From Siphonodentalium dalli (taxonomy: Eukaryota > Mollusca > Scaphopoda > Gadilida > Siphonodentaliidae): a stretch of DNA of 64,000 nucleotides. Within the stretch, counting starts at the first letter, position 1; each line of letters starts with the position of its first letter. Shown here in pieces: positions 24,311 to 36,112 of the stretch. Under the pieces are notes generated by a model that was not told where the DNA came from, did not search any database, and worked only from the letters and a program-made list of their open reading frames with translations. The position numbers were made by a program, and so were the translations under genes. Location: the NCBI GenBank assembly GCA_032622095.1, contig CP136068.1, forward strand, positions 58,924,025-58,988,024, in the 5' to 3' direction.

Positions 24311-26463
24311 CGCTGGTCACCAATCTTGCTGGAGTCACCTAATCGCAAAATCCGTGACGTCAACATGGGATATCCCCGCAAGAAAAAAAAATGCATGTTC
24401 TCGAACATTTTCGTGTCAGAAAGTTACCCTGAACATGAAAACTGCGATGATATACGGACTGTGGACTATATACTGTACCTGTAGCAGATACCGAAGATGC
24501 ATTTGAGAGCTTGTTTTTAAATATTGACCCAGAATGCCGACGAAGATCTGAAGAAGATAGTCGCGAGGCCAGCGAGACAGAAATTCAGTGCCAGCAATCA
24601 ATCATTGAATCGATCAAATTATACGACCAGACAACTATCAATTTATCAATGTCATTCATTGTTGACGACGATTGTCATAATAACTTATAGTTATTCAACT
24701 TATTCTACAAATGAAGAATCTATATATAATTCTAAAAAAAAATTCTAAGGAAAATTAAGCAACCGAATTTGAGGACTGTATGATGTTGATGTATCACTGT
24801 CAGTATCTATAACTCATTCACTGTCAGTATTGCTGTGATTGTCACTGTTCCCAGTGTTGCAGGGATTGTCTGTCAAAATCCGGTGGAGAACTTAGGATGT
24901 GTGTGACAAGTACTAACAACAGCAGTATGAATATGATTATGTCAACAACAACAACATCAACATCTCTAACACAGTAAGATAATCGATCTACTGCACACTA
25001 GCACTGTACATTGCGACGACTTCTTCTTAAAAATAACCATTGAGTGGAACCGCTTCGAACAGTCAGATATGTTGATTCAGGCGATCGGTAATACTGAATG
25101 TCTGAAGGATTTATTAAATATGGATTCTATTTTCTAGACGTTTCATACGAGTGTCGTGGGATAGCATTCTGAACATTGCTGGAGTATTGATCAAGTAAAC
25201 CTGACAGTGCGAAGAACACTTCAGAACTTAATCATAAGCCAACTAGAACAGAGGGCATGTCAACTTACAGGTTGCATTATACATGCATATATTGTGACCA
25301 CATAAATGATATATACAACTGCAGTGACTTCTTCATTATTTCAGTATTCGATACCATAACCATGGTCGTTTCATACCATAATTTTTGGTTTTACATACCG
25401 GTACCGGATTGTTTGGTTACTTTTTTTTATTTCGTACTTTGTAGAAAATCATTTATTTGTTTCCATATGGTGTGACATACATGTAGTAACATGGTACGAA
25501 ATGACCAATTGATTTCCTACATAGTACGAAACGACAAAACAATAAGGTACGAAACTACCAAAAATATGGTACGAAACTACAAAAAATGTGGTACGAAATG
25601 ACTTAAGACGATAAAAAAACGTCCTGTACCCATTTATATCTCCTCGGTAAGGGGAACAACCAGACAGTGGCCCTGTAGACTAGCAGCGCCAACACCGTTG
25701 GTTTGATATTAGGCCCTATATCACCCTGAGGTAACCTCATATCACAATCAGCCTGACGTCGAATGTGATATGAGGCTACTGAGGGCTGAAATCAGGCCTA
25801 TAATACCAAACCAACCAACTAATACCCTATCTATTAATTACTGTAGTTCGCCTCTTAGTAACAGTGTAATATTGACAACTCTTTCAAATGAGTGATATCA
25901 CACAAAAATGGTATCTATGCCTTATCTAACAGTGAAATAGAATTACACCATGTCATAAAGCCATACCGTGTATAACTCAGATCGTGATGTCATAAAATCA
26001 TACATGTATTACTCTTAATTAGTGATGTCGTAAAATGATATTACTCGATTTAGGGCAAATGAAGTTATATGCAAATGGAGTTTGATAACAAGCCATACCG
26101 TGCAAAAATGTCATATCTAATTAATAATTTTCGAACAAATTTTGGACCGATATACATGTACATGTACCCTGTAGCCATATGTAGGAAACTTCCTTCCAAT
26201 GGGGTGCTGTCGGAACATACATGTATCAAGGTGGACCCCCTCCCCAAATGGCCAAATGGGAGACTCGTGTCCATGCCCATTGGAAATAAATTATAATGTG
26301 CAATGGATGAATAGCCAATAGGTTGCTGGCATTTCATACCATGGAAGTTTGACATAGAGATGGTTCGCACCAGGGTGCTGGACATTTCATACCAGTTCCT
26401 GTATCATTTCGACAATTCGTACCTTTGAGTATACCGGTATTATTTTTTTTTAAATTACATTAA
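24311..26463. other. Interior of the 18.8-kb element; no recognised gene
   Basis: No recognisable protein domain. A frame at about 24452-24690 (no ATG start) reads through an acidic stretch (PVADTEDAFESLFLNIDPEC, then several E/D/S/R residues) and could be a remnant exon. Positions 25480-25610 repeat GGTACGAAA-type words every 20-30 bases. A ~105-bp hairpin lies at 25698-25803. The AT-rich remainder shows nothing. Confidence 0.4.
25698..25803. mobile_element. ~105-bp hairpin MITE
   Basis: An imperfect inverted repeat. The left arm has GGTTTGATATTAGGCC..CCTCATATCACA, and the right arm its complement with mismatches (TGTGATATGAGG..AGGCCTATAATACCAAACC). The loop is a few bases (ATCAGCCTGACGTCGA). 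It would fold into a nearly complete hairpin. Confidence 0.65.
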
Positions 26464-26898
26464 AGGTACTCAGTCCGATTCGATGGTTCCCATATCATCA
26501 GATTTCAACAACAACAACAACACCATTTTTTGAAATGCCACTTCGTTTACCAGAATCGATTAATGCCCCAAAAATAATGCTAACCAGTCAAATATAGTAT
26601 GCAATTGCCCAAAACCTGTTATTTATCAACATATTGTTCAATTAAATTTTGCGGGTTTGTCAAATATCTGACACAAAAAAAAGCCACTTGCTTTTATAGT
26701 TATCCATCTTCATCCGTCCTCTTTCGACTTTTTATTGGGCCACTTAAAATTATCGATGGTGAAAAATAATAGATTTCAAAAATCGATTTCTGATCACTCT
26801 CAGCTTTGAAGGGTGGGTTCCTCAACTCAAATCAAATATGTTTTACCCCGAAGCCAAGGAAATAGTAATATTCAAGCGTTAATTCGGATTATGCATCT
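26464..26898. mobile_element. TTAA-type MITE, AGGTACTCAATC family, copy B
   Basis: Left end AGGTACTCAGTCCGATT is preceded by TTAA (26460-26463). The right end (AATTCGGATTATGCATCT) is degenerate and followed by TTAA (26899-26902). Internal words shared with copies A and C include CAACAACAACA and CCGAAGCCA..GAAATAGTAAT. Confidence 0.75.
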
Positions 26899-27351
26899 TT
26901 AACTTTGTCGCAACAATTTCAATTTGTTCATTTTGTTTCGCAAAAAAAAAGAAAGAAATATGTTTAACATGTAAATGTCGGGTTGTCATCATCACGAACG
27001 TTAAATCATGAACATGTTCGCTTTCATTAAGTTAACACGATTAAAATAATTTTTCACATACGAATGACCAATCATCATTTTTGGGAATCAACGAAACATA
27101 CCAATATATGGTATGAAATGACCAAAAACATGGTACGAAACAATTAAATGTGTCATTCAAATCAAGGGTACAAACTGGCCATAGTAGGAAAAGTCGTTTG
27201 AGCCATCCAACAGACCTGGGTGAATCGCCGGGCGATCGGTCTTCCACAGTAAGGATGCATCTGGGAAGAGGGGAGTCAATCTAATTAACTGTTATCTATA
27301 TCCAATACTTAAAAACAATAACAATTCATTCTGATTTCTTTTGAAACACAC
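26899..27351. other. Unique-looking sequence left of the 2.2-kb repeat
   Basis: No gene. Positions 27075-27150 carry TATGGTATGAAATGACC and ATGGTACGAAAC words like those at 25480-25610. Confidence 0.4.
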
Positions 27352-27447
27352 ATAATAATTATTTACTGAGAATATTCAATATAAACATGTACAAATTCTC
27401 AAACAAAGGGAATTTCAATGTTCAAGAAATTTAGAGTCCCCTCTTAC

Positions 27448-27615
27448 TATGGGAGGCCCTTTTCACATTTATTATTTATTTGCGCTCAAGAACAAATATT
27501 AAGCACAAATATTTGTGCTTAAGCATAAATCATTTGGGTTTAAGTGAATGTCATTTGCGCTTAAGCGAAAATCATTTGCGCTTAATTGTAAATGATTTGC
27601 GCTTAAGCGCAAATA
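27448..27615. repeat. TATGGGAGGCC end with GCGCTTAAGCGC palindromes
   Basis: Starts TATGGGAGGCCCTTTTCAC, identical to 46485 onward, followed by several TTGCGCTTAAGCGCAA-type palindromes and decayed variants. A matching right end is not obvious within the repeat. It is duplicated at 36540-36707. Confidence 0.7.
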
Positions 27616-28090
27616 CCTAACACTCCTTTACTTCCCTCTGATTGTGAATGATGGAGTCCATCTCATAGTATATTATTATGGGCCCATAGTAGTAGCCCAT
27701 ACAGACTCGAAAGTTGAAAAGTCAAAAGCATCTCTGTCTCTGGTGTCCCAAAAATTGGTGCCTCACTCCCAGAGCTCTAGTATATTTTATTAAAGGGACA
27801 TCTCCTGCACAAATATATACCATTTCCATGGTCATAGAAGGGGAATTAGGGGTTACTGGGGGCTTGCTTCCTTCGTGGTGTACTTATTGAATAGAAATAG
27901 GGGGGAAACATATTTTCATATTATCAGCATCCCTGTCCCTAAGAATTTGTGTCTCCATCCCAGAGATCTAGTACATTTTATTAAAGAGACATATCCTGTA
28001 CAGATCTATAGCAATTCCATGTTCATAAAAGGTATCTAGGGATCACTGGGGATTGCTTCCCTCATATGATGGGCCTATATAGACTTGAGT

Positions 28091-28537
28091 GCAAGTCTGC
28101 AAATAGCGTGTCTGTCATTTGCAGAATGAAGTCCCCAGAGGGTAATTTAGTGACGCTACACCGCATAGTGGGCTAGCATCACTAAATTTACCCTCTGGGG
28201 ACCTCATTCTGCTTAGGCCCTCAACTGCTATGACAGTCCTAGGATAAGATTGAAGTTGCCCAGTTGAAGTTGGTGATGTTCACACATTTGGAGCCTCGAT
28301 TATGGATTTTATCTTCTGCAAATTAGGGGATATAGAAACTTCCCAGATGGGAAAACGTAACTAAAAACAATGTTAATTTGATACTATAGTTACTCCCCAG
28401 AAGATGAGGCCTAAGCAGAATGAGGTCCACAGAGGGTGAATTTAGTTATGCTAGCCCGCTATGCAGGGTAGCATCACTAAATTCACTCTCTGGGGACCTC
28501 ATTCTGCAAATGACAGACACGCTATTTGCAGACTTGC
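28091..28537. repeat. Fold-back structure made of two ~90-bp hairpins
   Basis: Each inner hairpin pairs CAGAATGAxGTCCxCAGAGG with its complement across a short loop containing AGCCCGCTATG or GCATAGTGGGCTAG. The outer arms (28091-28157 and 28471-28537, both with GTCTGCAAATAGCGTGTCTG or its complement) pair with each other as well. The same hairpin core occurs at about 12300. Duplicated at 37183-37629. Confidence 0.8.
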
Positions 28538-29981
28538 TTGAGTGATGTGTTAGGCCTATGCCATTTAAAATTAATTCAGGGAGATCAATGCATTAATTTC
28601 TATTTGCACTTAAGCGCAAATGATTTGTGATTAAACGTAAATTATTTGCACTGCAATTGTTTATTCTCGTCACTCAAAATTACATGGGTATTGAGACATT
28701 TAACATATTTACATGACATATAGTTATATACATTATATACATGGGGCAGGCGGGATTATTGCAATATGTACCATGCATACATGCCGTATATAATTATCCA
28801 ACAGCGATAATAATCTTACTCTGTCGTTATTAGAGCTGATATAAATACTCTGCCCTCGATTGAGCTTTTAAAAAGTATTCTCTCGGTTTTTAGTACTATC
28901 TGCACAGGGTTACTAAGCTTCAGTTGGGTCCATCTGGGTTACTCCGTTCTGGGCATTCGAACACAATCGTGGATTCGTGAAAATTTCTAAAATTCGATGT
29001 ACCTGTTTTATCCCAGAAAATCGCATTAAATACTTTTTAGATGTTTTCGTGGTACTCTCCACGATTATGAATCGATGGGTTGTAAGTTTCAATAAATTTT
29101 CGTTATCAAGAATATATATTAGTTTGATAAGTTAGGCGAATTGGGCCAGGTGGTCGGATTTGCCACGTGTGCTGAGATTTTTCATTTTCGGCTCAGGATT
29201 ATTTCTGCCTGTCTACCCGTTGATTTTGTGTTTACACGTGTAAATGGCACTGTCTGATGGTACATTATGCATACACTGTGAATGAGGCTGCTTGTGTTAC
29301 AAATCATTTGATTAATATGAGTCACTGATCTGTCGATAAGACTACTCATATACAGTCATATAAATATATATATGTATAACACAACAACATTTTGGTTTAC
29401 ACATTAGGAAATTATACAATAATGGTTGCTTAACACACAATTAATTCGACTGGAGCCTACAATGGTAAAATCAGACAATGTCTGTCATGTTACTAATAAT
29501 ATTAGTAAATGGGGAGGGGTAATTATCTCCATTTCTTTATAAAGGGAATGCCGGAATAATAAAGGTAGATCACGTGACTAAGCCATGGAGGACGTCCATT
29601 TTCTTCGCTCCGTGTTTACCTAGCTAAATTCGTTTAAACCCCATGGGATCGCTAATCTAACTTTGTGCTATTTCTCATCCGGAATATTATCCTTCAGTAT
29701 AATTCGGATTTAAACTGGATTGTGCCTTATATTCGCTTTTATCGGTATGTGGAACTTGAACTTTTCTTTATTCGCGCCATGATGTTTATATTTTCCTGAC
29801 GCCATATACGCCCAATCTATCGGCCGTTCAAGCGGGAGCTTCTTTCCAAGGACATTTCTCAAATCAGCCCAATCCTTCACCCGGTGGCCTGCGTTTGATT
29901 CATTCTGAGCTCAGTGAACATAACTCATACTTATAACAAGAACACAGACAATAATAAGCGAATGTGCATACAAATTCTTGA

Positions 29982-31784
29982 ATGATATTTAACAAACTCT
30001 CTCACTCCATAACCAGAGGTGTCGAATCTATCAAGGATTGGTTAAAACCACTCATGGATCCTTCGAACTGTGCCGACTTCGGGGACGTGTTTATTGATCC
30101 AACAACTGGCGCAACAATCATGACACTTTCTAGCGGTACAATGCCGGACACCAATCAGCGACAAAACTCTTGTTCCACTCTGGACACAAGATCGTACACT
30201 CGCATGAGTGAAATTTCTCCTGAACTCGCAGACATAAATTCAGCGTTCAAACAACTAAGCGAGGCCGCAATGTGTGATATGGAAGCCGACATTATAGCAA
30301 TGCAGATAATCGTGTCCTCATGTCTTCCTTTCATTAGTAGTACTCCAAGGGACACAGTTGTTAAAGTAATAGAAGACACAACTTTTTGCGACGAACACAT
30401 TCTTAGGAAAATGAGACAAGTTGTTTTCAAGGAAGTGAAGTCCGACCCTAATTTTTCCAAGTACTATGCCACTAACGCTTCTCTCAAAACCCGCTTAAGT
30501 GTGAAAGGTGGATTGGACGCTCACCAGAAATATTCATCTGATATATATACCCTGATGTTATTTCTCATCGATGGAGCTACTAATCTAGGCGAGCTACTCA
30601 GCAAAAGCACCAAACTGTCAACATGTAATACAACGCTAAACTTGCAACCCGACACAACACATGTACCTGACAGCTTCCAACAGAAAGTACTTGACATGCT
30701 ATGCGAAAACAGAAACCTCGTGCAAAATGTCCTTGATTCTCTACCAGACATCACTAAATCAATCTCCAACCTCGACAATCGTGTTGCAGAGTTAGAACTT
30801 CGTATCCACTCCCATTCCGCCACAGATGCTGATGATGAAAAAAAGTCAACGTTGAACCAAATCCAGCAATCAATTGTATACCTGGAAGACAACATCGCTG
30901 CAAACACGGAAATGATGGAATCCAATGAAATGAAATTACAACGCGCTCTCGACGATAAATGTGATGGAGTGGCAAATTGTAAATCAAAGATACGCGACCT
31001 CCAATCTGATATTGAAACCAACCTGGATCATGCAAAAACTGTTGTTCGTGCTGTGAATAGGAATGCTGGGTCAATTGGAACGCTAAACGACAAAATGAAC
31101 AAAATAATGACGAAGGTTTCACAGGCAAACTCATGTCCGAACGAAACTGGTGAAAAACTGAACAAAGAAAACTTTAAACTTTTGCAAAACGAAATGAAAC
31201 TATTCGCTGATGAAGTTTGTGATAGGCTTGATCACTTCTGTGAGTACATAAAGGACACAGTTGAAAATACTAACTCGTCGGATGATTGTGAAAACGACTC
31301 AGTGATAATTGATGACAATAAGCCAAATCCCGTTAACGCGCATTCAAATCATACCCGCAACAGTTATAACGGTAATCCAGATATCCGACCAACAGCAAGT
31401 GAATCTGGCGAGACCAAGTCAAGGTACAGTGCACGCAATATTTCACACGATGATCAAGAGAACCGTTACAGTGACAATCCCGACCGAGGAGACAAAAACA
31501 ACACTTATCGCGCGAGTAATGCAAAGCCAATTAGATCAACTAGACTCTTCGTGTCCAACCTTCCGGACTTTGTTGATGCTGAACGTCTGGCTGACTACTT
31601 ATACAAGTTTGAAGTCAAATTCTCTGTGATAAAGGTTTTCCGCCTTCGTAGAAATGGTGTCTTGTCGGCAAGAATCAATGTGGATGAAGCAGACAGCAGC
31701 TTTTGTAGAGGTCCAGATTGCTGGCCCAAAGATGTCACATGTACCCAATGGGTCCCATTTGACGTGTTCAACAATATGCACTAA
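29982..31784 (+). CDS. LINE ORF1 protein (RNA-binding, coiled coil plus RRM-like)
   Basis: 600 residues from ATG 29982 to TAA 31784, intact. Residues about 240-410 are rich in heptad-like leucines and charged residues (ISNLDNRVAELELRIHS, SKIRDLQSDIE), consistent with a coiled coil for oligomerisation. A hydrophilic Asn/Asp/Arg-rich linker follows (about 430-515). Near residue 521, RLFVSNLPDFVDAERLADYL begins an RRM-like fold, with KVFRLRRNGVLSARI as the second RNP-like strand. Such ORF1 proteins bind LINE RNA in the cytoplasmic RNP and assist reverse transcription. No CCHC knuckles are seen. The first ATG in frame was taken as the start; a later Met (M25) is possible. Confidence 0.88.
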   Translation: MIFNKLSHSITRGVESIKDWLKPLMDPSNCADFGDVFIDPTTGATIMTLSSGTMPDTNQRQNSCSTLDTRSYTRMSEISPELADINSAFKQLSEAAMCDMEADIIAMQIIVSSCLPFISSTPRDTVVKVIEDTTFCDEHILRKMRQVVFKEVKSDPNFSKYYATNASLKTRLSVKGGLDAHQKYSSDIYTLMLFLIDGATNLGELLSKSTKLSTCNTTLNLQPDTTHVPDSFQQKVLDMLCENRNLVQNVLDSLPDITKSISNLDNRVAELELRIHSHSATDADDEKKSTLNQIQQSIVYLEDNIAANTEMMESNEMKLQRALDDKCDGVANCKSKIRDLQSDIETNLDHAKTVVRAVNRNAGSIGTLNDKMNKIMTKVSQANSCPNETGEKLNKENFKLLQNEMKLFADEVCDRLDHFCEYIKDTVENTNSSDDCENDSVIIDDNKPNPVNAHSNHTRNSYNGNPDIRPTASESGETKSRYSARNISHDDQENRYSDNPDRGDKNNTYRASNAKPIRSTRLFVSNLPDFVDAERLADYLYKFEVKFSVIKVFRLRRNGVLSARINVDEADSSFCRGPDCWPKDVTCTQWVPFDVFNNMH

Positions 31785-31951
31785 TTGTTTTTGTTGTTTT
31801 ACAGAATGATGTTTTTCCCATATGATTCCCACATTGTTGCTCTACACATATGTTGCACGATGTCTTATATACATACGGATACATTGATGAACGAAATGTG
31901 TCCAAAACAGTCATGGGACACATCTTTAAATAACTTATTTAATCCTTCAAA

Positions 31952-34900
31952 ATGTTGAGTGTCATCTCTTGGAACTGTACTGGTATCCTATCAAGCAGTC
32001 TCTACCTTAACAATCTCATGCGTGACCAGCATATTGATATCATTGGCCTGTCTGAGCACTGGTTACATGAGCACAACGTTCATTTTTTGGATACTATAGA
32101 CCAAAGTTACACATACCATGCGGTCTGCGACTCATCTCAACGTTTACCCATGCAACGTGGCAGATTTAAAGGTGGGGTGGCCATACTTTGGAATCGAAAG
32201 TACGATAATTATATAACACCGTTAGATATAGATGATGATCGTATTTGTGGCGTACAATTTCGCCTCGCTCCTCGTATATACCTGTACATATTTCAGGTAT
32301 ATTTGCCATGCACAAACTATACAGTGGAATTCTATCGTGACTATCTGCAAAAACTCCAGGATCTAAAAGATCAATACTCCCCACTTGGTCACCTCATTAT
32401 CATGGGAGATTTCAATGGTAACTTGGAAAAAACCGATGCTAGAAACAATTCATTTTCAAAATTTATCGACTCATGCAAAATACAATCTGTCAACAGTAAA
32501 CCCGTCTGCAGCGATCCACGCTTTACATTTGTAGCTGCTGGTGGTAACCACGGGACAATTATAGATCATATTCTGATTCCAATTTCTGATACACGCAGAA
32601 TAGCCAGCGTTAAAATTTTGGATAACTCTTCCAATGTGTCAAATCACCGTCCAATCCAAATGTGCATATCATATGAGGCGGAAATAGAATCGTCACCGAC
32701 AAGTGTAAACCCAGCCAGGCCGAACTGGAAAAAGCTCTCCTCTTCAAACGAGGATCTGTGGCTTTATCAATCACACGTTTGCGAAACTTTACCGACATAT
32801 GCAATTAAAAGTACACGAGATTTAGACAAATTTTATGACGATGTTACACTCAGCCTAAAAGAGTCTTCACAAATGTTTGTGGCCCCGAAGAAATTTAATC
32901 GCCATCTCAAGCCATTTTGGCACGAACATTTGAATGAGCTGCACAAAACAATGACTTCGTATCGGCGCATTTGGCTGGAAGCAGACAGTCCACGCAATGA
33001 CACTCACATTGCATATCGAAATTACAAAGACGCAAAATGCCTCTTTCGACGTGAATACCGAAGGGCCAATGAACAGTTTCTCAGAAAAGCCGACGAAAGG
33101 CTTGACACCCTTGCTGAAACAGACATGGACAATTTTTTTCGAGCCTTTAATGCTCATAAAGCACGGAGAAAGGCACCCGCCCAACATTTATTCGAAGTAG
33201 ACGCCAAGACACTCCGTGATCCCCCAGAAGTGATAGAAGCATGGGCAGCATATTACGAAATTCTTTACTCACCTCTTCAAAGTGAAACCTTTGACAAATC
33301 CCACTTTGAAAACGTTAATGCTATAGTATCCCGGGACCACAATGATTTATCAGGTAATCTTGATTCACTTTTATGCTACGATGTTAAGTCTGATGAACTT
33401 GAAAATGTACTCAGATCAGTAAGCAAAGGGAAAGCCCCAGGTCATGACTCCATATCATATGAGCACATTTTATATGGCGGTGAGTATATATTACATACTA
33501 TCGCCCACATGTTCACCAAAATGTTGGAATTCAATCACATACCATCACAGGCGAAAATCGGAGTCATGGTGCCACTGTACAAAGGGGGCAGCAAACCAAA
33601 GACGAAATTTGATAACTACAGAGCAATAACCTTGCTTCCTATCCTCTATAAGATTCTCGAAAAAATCATATTTCATCGTCTGGAATCTCATGCCCCACAT
33701 CTTATCCAAGTTAACTCCCTACAGCATGGATTTCAGAAAGGGGTAAGCAGCATGCACTCTTCCTACATAATCAGTGAATGCATATCATATACCAAAGAGC
33801 TACACAGCCCCCTTTATGCTTGCTTTCTCGACGCACGTAAAGCGTTTGATACAGTGTGGATAAACGGATTGTTGTTCAAATTACTCCAGAGAGGTTTCTG
33901 CGGTAAAATATGGCACATTATCAAAACTCTCCTTTGTGGTCTACAATGCGCTGTCCGCTTTAATAATTTAACTTCCAAACTAATCCCCATAAACCAAGGA
34001 ACAAGACAAGGAAGCATATTAGCCCCTCTTTTATACATGCTATTCATTGATGACCTTTTGGCTGACCTATTTTCAAATCCTCATGGCTTGCGATTGAATT
34101 CCATAAACTGTGTAGCACCAACACAAGCTGACGACATGACGCTTTTGTCTCTGACAGCAACCGGTGTACAACAGTTGTGCAACGTATGTGGAGAGTATAG
34201 CCGGAAATGGCGATTTTGTTATAACCAGGACAAATGTAAGGTGGTCGTGTTCAATGAAACAAATTCTAATGCTAGAAATCGCACGATAAATACGTGGATC
34301 CTCAACGACAAACCGATATCCGAATCTGACAAAATTACACACCTTGGCATACCTTTACATCGCGAGTCACATGCTAGCAAGCTCTCCAGTCACATATGTG
34401 AGAAAATTAGATCAGTCTATCTCATGTTAAGTAACGCCGGTATGTATGCTGGTGGGATTACCCCACTCAGCTGCCTTACAATATATTCTTCGGTTGTTTT
34501 ACCCAAAAGTCTTTATGGGACAGAACTTATGTGTGGGCTCAGTGAGACAAATTTGACATCTCTGGAACGAGCACATAGGTTCTGCCTCAAACGCATCCAA
34601 GGATTGCCCACAAGATCCCGAACTGATGTAGTCCAATCTCTCCTTGGAACAGGTTCCTTGTCGTCGATTGTTGATAAACGAAAACTATGTTTTTTGGGGA
34701 ACCTCTGTAGAATGACGCAAGGAAAATCGTCGCAAGAAATATTCTCCTCGCGATTGGCCGACCACCTTTCGCAAACGTCAACTGATGAATCGTCTTTTAT
34801 CAACGATGTTATATCCATACTAAAACGGTATAATTTATATTCATATCTTCACAACTACGCCACACATGGTAATTTCCCATCCAAAGGTGAATGGAAAACA

Positions 34901-35437
34901 ATCACCACACAACATATTAACGATATACAAAATCGTGAATGTGAAGAGCGCATGAGAAGCTCTGAATCACTAACAACGTTCGCACAAAATCATAATATAA
35001 TGTCAAAATCTATTCTTTGGAGATCTTGTAGAGCACATTCACAGGAAAAACATAAATTCTTGCTTTCTGCGAAGCTTCTGGCCCTGCATACACGTACCTC
35101 CCCAGAATGCGGACATTGCAAACTGTGTGGCAAAGTTTATGTTGATATTGTGGAGCATGCCTTACTGGATTGCTCTTCGACTTCAGAGTCTAGAATCCAA
35201 ATGTGGTTTTCATTAATTGACATTTTCGGCATACCATGTTTTTTATTCATTGATGCTCTCACACAGAAGGACCAAGTGATGGTATTTCTTTCTATCCTGT
35301 CTGACGATATCAGGAGACAAATACTCAACCTGAACGAATTTTCGCTCTTCGTGGTGAGGAATACATACGGAATGTGGTCCCAGTATACAAAGGAGATCAA
35401 TCTCGTCGTAGATAGCAATCTGCTTGTCAATCCTTAA
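31952..35437 (+). CDS. LINE ORF2 protein: APE endonuclease and reverse transcriptase
   Basis: 1161 residues, uninterrupted. The N-terminal APE-type endonuclease (residues 1-240) has VISWNCTGI, GLSEHWL, MGDFNGN, IIDHILIP and SNHRPI, the usual catalytic and binding motifs. The RT (about 480-800) has KGKAPGHDSISYE, NYRAITLLPILYKILEKII, HGFQKGVSS, motif A FLDARKAFDTVW (about 628), motif B NQGTRQGSILAPLLY and motif C QADDMTLLS (about 725). Near 1053, C-x2-C-x2-C..H..C (CGHCKLCGKVYVDIVEHALL, then DC) is a C-terminal zinc-knuckle-like region. It nicks target DNA and reverse-transcribes the LINE RNA in the nucleus. All catalytic motifs appear intact. Met in ADDM, where most LINEs have Thr or Ile, is notable. 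Confidence 0.95.
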   Translation: MLSVISWNCTGILSSSLYLNNLMRDQHIDIIGLSEHWLHEHNVHFLDTIDQSYTYHAVCDSSQRLPMQRGRFKGGVAILWNRKYDNYITPLDIDDDRICGVQFRLAPRIYLYIFQVYLPCTNYTVEFYRDYLQKLQDLKDQYSPLGHLIIMGDFNGNLEKTDARNNSFSKFIDSCKIQSVNSKPVCSDPRFTFVAAGGNHGTIIDHILIPISDTRRIASVKILDNSSNVSNHRPIQMCISYEAEIESSPTSVNPARPNWKKLSSSNEDLWLYQSHVCETLPTYAIKSTRDLDKFYDDVTLSLKESSQMFVAPKKFNRHLKPFWHEHLNELHKTMTSYRRIWLEADSPRNDTHIAYRNYKDAKCLFRREYRRANEQFLRKADERLDTLAETDMDNFFRAFNAHKARRKAPAQHLFEVDAKTLRDPPEVIEAWAAYYEILYSPLQSETFDKSHFENVNAIVSRDHNDLSGNLDSLLCYDVKSDELENVLRSVSKGKAPGHDSISYEHILYGGEYILHTIAHMFTKMLEFNHIPSQAKIGVMVPLYKGGSKPKTKFDNYRAITLLPILYKILEKIIFHRLESHAPHLIQVNSLQHGFQKGVSSMHSSYIISECISYTKELHSPLYACFLDARKAFDTVWINGLLFKLLQRGFCGKIWHIIKTLLCGLQCAVRFNNLTSKLIPINQGTRQGSILAPLLYMLFIDDLLADLFSNPHGLRLNSINCVAPTQADDMTLLSLTATGVQQLCNVCGEYSRKWRFCYNQDKCKVVVFNETNSNARNRTINTWILNDKPISESDKITHLGIPLHRESHASKLSSHICEKIRSVYLMLSNAGMYAGGITPLSCLTIYSSVVLPKSLYGTELMCGLSETNLTSLERAHRFCLKRIQGLPTRSRTDVVQSLLGTGSLSSIVDKRKLCFLGNLCRMTQGKSSQEIFSSRLADHLSQTSTDESSFINDVISILKRYNLYSYLHNYATHGNFPSKGEWKTITTQHINDIQNRECEERMRSSESLTTFAQNHNIMSKSILWRSCRAHSQEKHKFLLSAKLLALHTRTSPECGHCKLCGKVYVDIVEHALLDCSSTSESRIQMWFSLIDIFGIPCFLFIDALTQKDQVMVFLSILSDDIRRQILNLNEFSLFVVRNTYGMWSQYTKEINLVVDSNLLVNP

Positions 35438-36081
35438 CTGGACTCCCTTTACATGTGCCCCTTTATTATCCATATAGTTGTAACGCTAATTTGCTTGGCA
35501 CATTCTGTAAATAACAACCCTCAAGCATATAATTTTATATTTGTTGACAATAAATTTGCGAGACATTCTACAACCACAATTTTTGCATTACCTGTTCAAC
35601 TTCTTAGTGATACATTAGCTGATGTGCAAATAAAGTGGCCCCACACCTTGGGGGACCTTCGTTTGTCACATCGGGTAAGTACCTCGCTCCAAAGTTGGAT
35701 CATTGATGTCGTCTCCAGATAGACTCAGGCATATTCGTGTCAATACCAACTGAAATTAAACACAAGCTAGGAAAACTTGTGATTAAATGAAAGTTTGCAT
35801 CCGAGTGTGAATACTCGTATGTACGTCCTTATACATGCAGTGAATTATTATATGATCGTATGCGTGCATGTTTGCTTTTGTGTGCTTGCCCTGTCCACAT
35901 TTATATATGTGTATATATGTGTATGTGTATTGTATGTGTATTGTATGTGTATGTGTGTATGTATATGTGTGTGTATGTGTGTGTGTATGTATGTATGTAT
36001 GTATATGTATATATATATATATATGTATATGTATGTGTGTGTGTGTGTATGTAGCTATATATATATATGTATATATATATG

Positions 36082-36112
<31 letters not shown>

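Larger units (their letters stand above)
27352..29563. repeat. 2,212-bp direct repeat, left copy
   Basis: Matches 36444-38655 at a constant offset of 9,092 bases from first to last base. I found no substitution or indel on reading. The two copies flank the LINE at 29564-36443 exactly, and the outer flanks differ (C before and G after the left copy; T before and T after the right copy), so the boundaries are sharp. It is not an LTR: no TG..CA ends, no primer-binding site or polypurine tract, and it contains older repeats found elsewhere in the window. Confidence 0.92.

Noticed and set aside
30155-35473. Minus-strand frames of 60-166 codons across the intact LINE
   Set aside because: Antisense shadows of ORF1 and ORF2 without independent motifs.
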